Assembly: GCA_021298235.1 (NCBI GenBank)
Contig: JAJTDX010000087.1
Span: 1-12,790 of the forward strand
Length of the DNA: 12,790 nucleotides
Direction: 5' to 3'
From: Cryomorphaceae bacterium
Lineage (GTDB): Bacteria; Bacteroidota; Bacteroidia; Flavobacteriales; Crocinitomicaceae
The translations under genes were made by a program, and so were the position numbers. The notes below the pieces were generated by a model. That model did not search any database. It was not told where the DNA came from and was given only the letters and a program-made list of their open reading frames with translations. Shown here in pieces: positions 7,956-12,790 of this stretch; position 1 is the first letter of the stretch; each line of letters opens with the position of its first letter.

Positions 7956-7958
7956 CCG
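7940..7958. terminator. Hairpin between convergent ATPase genes, likely bidirectional terminator
   Basis: CGGTCAG (7940-7946), loop GCAAG and CTGACCG (7952-7958) form a perfect 7-bp stem that can extend imperfectly into the flanking GGATT/GATTC. It overlaps the TGA stop of the plus-strand ATPase (7953-7955) and lies 8 bp from the stop of the convergent gene. The plus-strand side is followed by only a loosely T-rich ATTCTATTTATT, so termination efficiency is uncertain. Confidence 0.5.
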
Positions 7959-7966
7959 GATTCTAT

Positions 7967-9052
7967 TTATTCGTCCTCGCCGTCGTAATCGTAACCAATT
8001 GGTCTTCTTTCATTTTCGTTTGACTTCAACGCATCACTATTAAATTCTGCAACATCTTCCAAAGTGATAAGTTCTTTAGAAATGTTTTTTCGTTCTTCAG
8101 CCGGAATATCTGCCAATCTCAACTTTTGATTCTTGAGAGCCTCCAAAACAATTTTCCTTGACTCACGTGCATTTCCAAAATCACCCTTTTGCGATTTAAT
8201 TCTTTGTTCAAGGTATTCACGGATGTGCTTTTCGGCGTCCTCTGAAAGTGTCTTACCCTTCGCTTTGAACATGTTTTTTAATATCGAAATCAGTGCGGTC
8301 AAATCGTAATCTTCAAATTGGAATTTTTTATCGAAACGAGATCTCAACCCGGGATTAGATGAAAGAAATGTCTCCATCGGTTTGTCATACCCCGCTACGA
8401 TCACCATAAACTCACCTTTGTAATCTTCCATGAATTTTAGAATCGTGTCAATCGCTTCCTTACCAAAGTCATTTTCACCTTTTCCTGCCAACCCATATGC
8501 CTCGTCGATAAAAAGAACTCCTCCTATCGCTGCCTCAATTTTCGACTTTGTAAGTTGAGCCGTTTGACCGATATACCCGGCAACCAACCCACTTCTATCG
8601 ACTTCCACAAGCTGCCCGGTACTCAACACACCCATAGCCTTGTAGATTTGAGCGAGCAAACGTGCAACGGTCGTTTTTCCCGTTCCGGGATTTCCGGTGA
8701 ACACATAATGCAGCGTAATAGCTTTGTGATCAAATTCTCCTTCTTCCAACTCATATTTGGCCACTTTGACGAGCTCATTAACTTCATTTTTGATCTCTGC
8801 CAATCCTTCAAGAGCGTTCAACTCGGAAAGTGTAACTTGCAAATCTTCGGGATTATATTGATGAACCTTTGTTGCCTCATTTGCAATTACAGACTCCAAA
8901 TCGGCAAGCTCACGTTCAAACTCCTCCTCCTTTCTCTTTGCTTCCTCTGCCTCTTTCTGCTTTTTTCGTTTATCCCATAAAATGGCTACGATCACTAATA
9001 GAATCAAGGCGAGAAAAACACCCCCAAAAACTTGTAATAAAAACGCAAACAT
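7967..9052 (-). CDS. Membrane-anchored CbbX/SpoVK-type AAA+ ATPase
   Basis: I place the start at ATG 9052 (361 residues); the frame also reaches a TTG at 9061, which is less likely. Residues about 2-26 form one hydrophobic membrane segment, followed by a charged coiled-coil-like stretch (about 28-60, rich in K, E and A). The AAA+ module resembles the CbbX/SpoVK family: Walker A GNPGTGKT (120-127), VAGYIGQTA pore-loop region (157-165), Walker B VLFIDEAY (179-186), sensor 1 VAGYD (219-223), arginine-finger region GLRSRF (235-240) and sensor 2 GNARESR (293-299). The C-terminus is a short acidic tail (DYDGEDE). All ATPase residues are intact. In CbbX, this fold remodels Rubisco; no Rubisco gene is here, so that function should not be assumed. 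The N-terminal anchor suggests cytoplasmic-side work at the inner membrane. The substrate is unknown. It is convergent with the ATPase ending at 7955. Confidence 0.9.
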   Translation of the reverse strand: MFAFLLQVFGGVFLALILLVIVAILWDKRKKQKEAEEAKRKEEEFERELADLESVIANEATKVHQYNPEDLQVTLSELNALEGLAEIKNEVNELVKVAKYELEEGEFDHKAITLHYVFTGNPGTGKTTVARLLAQIYKAMGVLSTGQLVEVDRSGLVAGYIGQTAQLTKSKIEAAIGGVLFIDEAYGLAGKGENDFGKEAIDTILKFMEDYKGEFMVIVAGYDKPMETFLSSNPGLRSRFDKKFQFEDYDLTALISILKNMFKAKGKTLSEDAEKHIREYLEQRIKSQKGDFGNARESRKIVLEALKNQKLRLADIPAEERKNISKELITLEDVAEFNSDALKSNENERRPIGYDYDGEDE

Positions 9053-9100
9053 AGAATTCAATTTTGCCTAAAAATAAGAGAAATGCATCAAAGTCAACGG

Positions 9101-9118
9101 AGAAATTGAGTAATTTCT
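9101..9118. repeat. Short perfect inverted repeat in the spacer between divergent genes
   Basis: AGAAATT (9101-9107), spacer GAGT, then AATTTCT (9112-9118). It lies between the starts of the membrane ATPase (9052, minus) and the DUF481-like gene (9142, plus). It could be an operator or a weak hairpin for either gene; it is AT-rich, so chance is a real alternative. No consensus promoter is clear in this 89-bp spacer. Confidence 0.3.
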
Positions 9119-9141
9119 ATTTTTACATAAAAAAGAACCCT

Positions 9142-9933
9142 ATGCGAATCACGTTACTCATACTTGCTTTATTGTTGTCCCGAAACAGTTTGTCTCAGAT
9201 CTTGAATATTGACCGTGAAAATGGCCAAGATACTGTTCCCAAAAAAGTGACTGCAGCCTTTGGTTTTAGCTTTATTGGCGACAAGCAACGTCGAAATGTC
9301 ATTGAGTTTACGAACACAAGTGAGCTCGTTATTCGTGTTAAGAAAGACAGAATCGTCATTTTTAATGGATTGACAGATCTGATCTTTAACGGTAGTACTA
9401 TTTTGGAAAACAACGGTTTCTTTCAATTAAGATTTCGGGACAATGACAAAAGAAAGTTTTATCCCGACTTCTTTACACAATACCAATGGAACGGTATCCA
9501 GGGAATGGAATACAGAGCATTAGCCGGAGTAAATGCACGATTCAGGTTTCTGGAAAAACGTAGGTCTGATTTATATTTAAGTATCGGAACATTTTACGAA
9601 GCAGAAAAATGGAATCCATTTCTTAAATCCTACAGTTTCTCCAAAGATTCCTCAGATATTATTTACAGAAATCTATTCCGGTTAAATCTTACAACGAAGT
9701 TTGCGTTTAAAATTGGAAAGCATATTGATTTTTCAGGAATTAGCTACCTTCAATTCCCTATCAATGAATTTTTCGGGAGTCCAAGATGGTTTTTTGACAG
9801 CAATCTGAATTATGAGGTAAACAAACATCTGAGTATGGTATTGCACTACGACCACAGTTTGGACAATTATAGACCACTGCCTATTGAAAATTATTACTAC
9901 AACCTGTCTCTAGGATTTCAGATCAGGTTTTAG
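9142..9933 (+). CDS. Exported DUF481-like outer-membrane beta-barrel protein
   Basis: I start this gene at ATG 9142 (263 residues), because it begins directly with a signal peptide (MRITLLILALLLSRNSLSQ, residues 1-19, cleavage near S18). The frame extends to a TTG at 9064, which would add a charged 26-residue leader and is unlikely. The mature protein has many alternating polar and aromatic strands and ends in NLSLGFQIRF, a terminal beta-strand ending in phenylalanine as is usual for outer-membrane barrels. Segments such as FYPDFFTQYQWN, GMEYRALAGVNARFRF and YLSIGTFYEAEKW fit the DUF481 (YdiY-like) family as seen in Bacteroidota, recalled rather than searched. The molecular role of the family is poorly known. 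It converges on the next gene, with 3 bp between stops and no obvious terminator hairpin. Confidence 0.8.
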   Translation: MRITLLILALLLSRNSLSQILNIDRENGQDTVPKKVTAAFGFSFIGDKQRRNVIEFTNTSELVIRVKKDRIVIFNGLTDLIFNGSTILENNGFFQLRFRDNDKRKFYPDFFTQYQWNGIQGMEYRALAGVNARFRFLEKRRSDLYLSIGTFYEAEKWNPFLKSYSFSKDSSDIIYRNLFRLNLTTKFAFKIGKHIDFSGISYLQFPINEFFGSPRWFFDSNLNYEVNKHLSMVLHYDHSLDNYRPLPIENYYYNLSLGFQIRF

Positions 9934-9936
9934 TGC

Positions 9937-10578
9937 TTAACGGGCTTTGTTTTTAAATTTTTCAAGTCCCTCTCCAACCATTTTAACAATTTGTTCAATG
10001 GGAAGCGCATTATTGTTGGTCATGGTGATACCTCCAATGTTGTATTGAAAGCTACCGATGCTCTTGAAATTAGATGTTCTAGCCACTTTTCGGTATTTGC
10101 GTCTGCGATCGATCCCGTACGCTTTCATCTTAACCTTAACAAAAGGTTTTAATCTTGAATAAGAAACTACTTCTGTACCAATGCTCCCGATATTGTGCAC
10201 ATCAACTGAAATTTTAACCTTCACGTAATACTCGAGGTATTCCGTGGCCATCGCCTGTCTTTTTGTACCTCTTGGTAAACCACCAACTTGTTGCGAGGTT
10301 GCTGCATACCTTCTTTCCTCTCCTCGCTTGTTCAATGAATACAACCACTGAACTTCGGTGTGTAATTCAGACTGAACGATTTTTTGAACTTCGGTAGTAA
10401 TTGAATCATACAAATGCTGCGGAATAGTCAACTGATTTCCACCATTCGTTCCAATAGTGAATCTATTTGTCAAACGCTGGTCCACAAACCAATGCATTTT
10501 GTAAATTCCCGCCCCCTGCTGGGCGAACATTTTCAGAGCAGAGAGCAACAAGAAACAAATAAGAAAGGTGCTTTTCAT
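9937..10578 (-). CDS. Hypothetical exported protein
   Basis: I do not recognise this 213-residue protein. It begins with a clear signal peptide (MKSTFLICFLLLSALKMFAQQ; cleavage after A19, typical of Bacteroidota), so it is periplasmic or surface-exposed; no lipobox cysteine follows the cleavage site. The mature part is basic (RRRKYRKVAR near 150-160) and has alternating strand-like segments (for example YLEYYVKVKISVDVHNIG near 115-132). A C-terminal helix ends in EGLEKFKNKAR. It starts at an ATG 16 bp downstream of a good promoter and 70 bp from the end of the upstream von Willebrand A gene on the same strand, so it can be transcribed independently. Confidence 0.85.
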   Translation of the reverse strand: MKSTFLICFLLLSALKMFAQQGAGIYKMHWFVDQRLTNRFTIGTNGGNQLTIPQHLYDSITTEVQKIVQSELHTEVQWLYSLNKRGEERRYAATSQQVGGLPRGTKRQAMATEYLEYYVKVKISVDVHNIGSIGTEVVSYSRLKPFVKVKMKAYGIDRRRKYRKVARTSNFKSIGSFQYNIGGITMTNNNALPIEQIVKMVGEGLEKFKNKAR

Positions 10579-10594
10579 TCCGGAAAAATAAATA

Positions 10595-10626
10595 CAAAGT
10601 TCGTAAAATCATTCGTCCCTACCAAA
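10595..10626 (-). promoter_or_regulatory. Candidate promoter of the exported hypothetical gene
   Basis: On the minus strand TTTG (10626-10623) is followed by 20 bases and GAACTTTG (10602-10595). This fits the Bacteroidota consensus (TTTG, 19-21 bases, TAnnTTTG) except for G in place of the first T. Its -7 end is 16 bp before the ATG at 10578, giving a short leader. It indicates separate transcription from the upstream von Willebrand A gene. Confidence 0.45.
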
Positions 10627-10648
10627 CACCTTTCTCCGAATGTATCTG

Positions 10649-12790
10649 TCAGATACCTACTACGAGTCGCAAGTATCCAAAATTCATTCCACCGCTGTAC
10701 ACCTTCACAATATACGTTTGCGGAGTTAAACCTACAAGGTCAATTCTTCCGGTGGTGGTTTTTTCGAAATGTTGGACACGCAACAACTCACCCGACATAG
10801 AAAATAATTGTATGCTCCAACCTTCACTCAATTCTTGTGGTACCTCAACAACAGTGTAGTCCGTTGCCGGATTGGGGTACATTTTTAATGTTGGGAAGTG
10901 ATCTTGAGTAATTTGAATTGCATCCTCCTCTACGTAATCCCCCCACAATTTGGCAGTAGTCTCAAGTAAACCCACAAATTCAACGCGCTTCTCATAGGAT
11001 AACCCAGTAGAAGGATCCCCTAAATTTTGTTTACCTCTCAGGATTGCCTTGGACATGTTGGCATCAGAACGGAATTCACTTTCTCGAAGACACATCGCAA
11101 ATTCAACCACACAACTCGCAAAGAGATAATCTGAACTCATTTCCTTTTGTGAAAGCATCACAGGTTCAGAAAGCAAGGTGCTCACATCCGAATTCAAAGG
11201 TTTGTAACGGAAATCGATCTGGCCAATGCTCCCTCTTTGGCCCGGCTTTCTTGTAATTTGATAAAACGCAACTACATTCTGTCCGAGCCCAAGATCTCCT
11301 GCATCAATGCTGTCCGCTTCAAACTGCCAGTTTTCCAGGACTCTGTTTTCATACCCCAACAAACGGTATTTTTCTACCACTGTAGAATCAAACTTGACTT
11401 GTAACTTAACATCCTTGGCAATGGTGAACATCGATCCCGCAAATTCAGCATTAAAAATCCGATCTGCCTCTTTTTCACAATCGACATACCCATAGTTTCC
11501 ATTTCCATGATCTGCAAGCTGTTCCATCATCGCATCGTTGAGGTTGCCTTTACCGAATCCAAGAACACTTAAATAAACCCCTGACTTACGTTTTTCTTCA
11601 ATCAAACTTACCAGCTCCTGCTGATTCGTTATACCGATGTTAAAATCACCATCTGTAGCGAGAATCACACGGTTATTTCCCTCCTTCATGAAATGTTCTT
11701 CCGCTAATTTATATGCCGTTTTTATGCCTTCTGACCCTGCCGTTCCACCACCTGATGTCAGCGACTGAACAGCCTTTCGGATCTTTTCTTTTTCCGTGCC
11801 AAGCGTGGGAGCCAGAGCTACACCTGCTGCACCAGCGTACGTAACAATCGTCATGCGATCTTCAGGACGCATTTTCGCCACAAGTTTTTCCATGGATTGT
11901 TGCACCAAAGGAAGTTTATCAGGCATATTCATTGAACCACTGACGTCCACAAGAAATACAAGATTGGATGGAGGAAGATCCTTTTCAACCGGACGCTTTG
12001 CCTGTAGTTTGACCATGACGAGTTCGTCATTGGTGTTCCAGGGACAAATGCCGGATTCCGTTGTGATCTTTAAGGGGTATTTATCCGAATTCGAAGGTGC
12101 TTCAAGTTTGTAATTGAAAAAATTCAACCATTCCTCGACGCGTATGGCATCTTTCGGAGGCAATTGATTGTTATTGGCAAAACGACGGAAATTGGTGTAC
12201 GAACCATTATCGACATCAATTCCAAACGTGCTCTTCTGTTCCTTCCCTGCAAAAACCCAGGCATTTTCCTGATACGGATTGTATCGTTCATACAAAGATG
12301 CTACATCGGGCACATGCATCTTTGCATTTGTAAGTGGGTCCGTTTCAGGTGCATATTGTCGACGCAATGTATCGGATAAATAATCTTCTTCATCCTTCTC
12401 AGTAATTTTTATCCTCTTGTGACTTTTCAATTCAATCGATTGAATTTGAATTTCTTGAAGTTCATAATTTGCTTGCTCTCCGGGAGTGTAGTAATACCCT
12501 TCTGCCCTAGCATATCTTCCTCCGAAATTGGGACTCGATACCGTTCTCATTGCCATTTTATCTTTCGTATTGACGGATTTGTATTCCCGCGCTACAGAAG
12601 AAGGTTGGCTTACTGCGATCTGATAATTCGCCGTTTGCGCCTGCTGAACATTGCTGCTAACATTCGTCGGGGTAGTTCCGCTCGAAGAACTTCCGGAATT
12701 GGAATAGGCAGCACACGCTGCTTGTCTGTTACAGGACTTGAGCATTCCAAAAAGGCTACCGGTAACAATCAAGCTGCCGATAGAATAGAT
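10649..12790 (-). CDS. YfbK-like von Willebrand factor A domain protein with type IX secretion sorting domain (partial, runs off right edge)
   Basis: The frame stays open to the right edge. A TTG at 12772 could be read as a start, but the six codons before it (IYSIGS) are in frame and continue a hydrophobic segment, so the true start is probably outside the window. After this signal or anchor segment comes CNRQAAC and a Ser/Thr-rich, low-complexity stretch. A YfbK-type N-terminal domain (NPYQENAWVFAG onward, about 12270-12030) is followed by the von Willebrand A domain with an intact MIDAS: DVSGS at 11933-11947, GGGTAGSEG and ATDGDFN. A YfbK/DUF3520-like C-terminal region comes next (to about 10915). 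The last 75 residues, from YPNPATDY (YPNPA at 10865-10879), form a type IX sorting domain, implying export across the outer membrane to the surface. Metal-dependent protein binding is expected; the ligand is unknown. Confidence 0.9.
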   Translation of the reverse strand: MYSIGSLIVTGSLFGMLKSCNRQAACAAYSNSGSSSSGTTPTNVSSNVQQAQTANYQIAVSQPSSVAREYKSVNTKDKMAMRTVSSPNFGGRYARAEGYYYTPGEQANYELQEIQIQSIELKSHKRIKITEKDEEDYLSDTLRRQYAPETDPLTNAKMHVPDVASLYERYNPYQENAWVFAGKEQKSTFGIDVDNGSYTNFRRFANNNQLPPKDAIRVEEWLNFFNYKLEAPSNSDKYPLKITTESGICPWNTNDELVMVKLQAKRPVEKDLPPSNLVFLVDVSGSMNMPDKLPLVQQSMEKLVAKMRPEDRMTIVTYAGAAGVALAPTLGTEKEKIRKAVQSLTSGGGTAGSEGIKTAYKLAEEHFMKEGNNRVILATDGDFNIGITNQQELVSLIEEKRKSGVYLSVLGFGKGNLNDAMMEQLADHGNGNYGYVDCEKEADRIFNAEFAGSMFTIAKDVKLQVKFDSTVVEKYRLLGYENRVLENWQFEADSIDAGDLGLGQNVVAFYQITRKPGQRGSIGQIDFRYKPLNSDVSTLLSEPVMLSQKEMSSDYLFASCVVEFAMCLRESEFRSDANMSKAILRGKQNLGDPSTGLSYEKRVEFVGLLETTAKLWGDYVEEDAIQITQDHFPTLKMYPNPATDYTVVEVPQELSEGWSIQLFSMSGELLRVQHFEKTTTGRIDLVGLTPQTYIVKVYSGGMNFGYLRLVVGI

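Noticed and set aside
8555..8980. Plus-strand 141-residue open frame opposite the membrane ATPase
   Set aside because: It is antisense to well-supported AAA+ motifs; its leucine-rich end is simply the complement of the Lys/Glu-rich stalk.
9064..9141. Upstream extension of the DUF481-like gene to 9064
   Set aside because: The codon is TTG and would put 26 charged residues before an otherwise perfect signal peptide; ATG 9142 is better.
1..12790. tRNA, rRNA, CRISPR arrays, insertion sequences or att sites
   Set aside because: No cloverleaf-like sequence, spaced repeats, transposase motifs or flanking direct repeats were recognised by eye.

Overview
The window looks like chromosomal DNA from a member of the Bacteroidota, probably a Flavobacteriales-type marine or freshwater bacterium. 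The evidence is a C-terminal type IX secretion sorting domain on the von Willebrand A protein, signal peptides ending in the style 'FAQQ', AT-rich spacers, absence of clear Shine-Dalgarno sequences, and a textbook Bacteroidota promoter (TTTG-N19-TAAATTTG) in front of one operon. No RNA gene, insertion sequence or CRISPR array was seen.

Left part (1-4830, minus strand): a two-gene operon read leftwards. The first gene (4830-3691) encodes a 379-residue protein with a zinc-metallopeptidase signature (HELVH plus a downstream NEAVA glutamate). Its stop overlaps, as ATGA, the start of a very long reading frame that stays open for 1231 codons to the left edge. I translated this frame codon by codon. 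It starts with a complete reverse transcriptase carrying the two retron hallmarks (NAxxH and VTG) and the catalytic YSDD. It continues with about 880 residues that include leucine-rich repeats and, near the edge, a DUF4116-like segment. A peptidase coupled to a retron-type RT with a giant sensor-like C-terminus is the most unusual content here and a credible candidate for an undescribed RT-based defence system. No msr-msd RNA is visible, and the mapped leader is too short to hold one.

Centre (4937-7955, plus strand): divergent from that operon lie an unrecognised hydrophilic 208-residue protein, an ECF-type sigma factor 13 bp downstream, a strong intrinsic terminator, and then a separate 565-residue AAA+ ATPase with an Asn-Glu Walker B. 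Their relation to the RT operon is unknown; they share only the 106-bp promoter region. A hairpin over the ATPase stop codon separates it from a convergent gene.

Right part (7967-12790): a membrane-anchored CbbX/SpoVK-type AAA+ ATPase (minus), an exported DUF481-like outer-membrane protein (plus), an unrecognised exported 213-residue protein (minus), and a YfbK-like von Willebrand A protein with a type IX sorting domain (minus) that runs off the right edge. These look like ordinary envelope and chromosomal genes. Several apparent starts (positions 9061, 9064, 12772) are TTG codons and were replaced by better ones or treated as open-ended.
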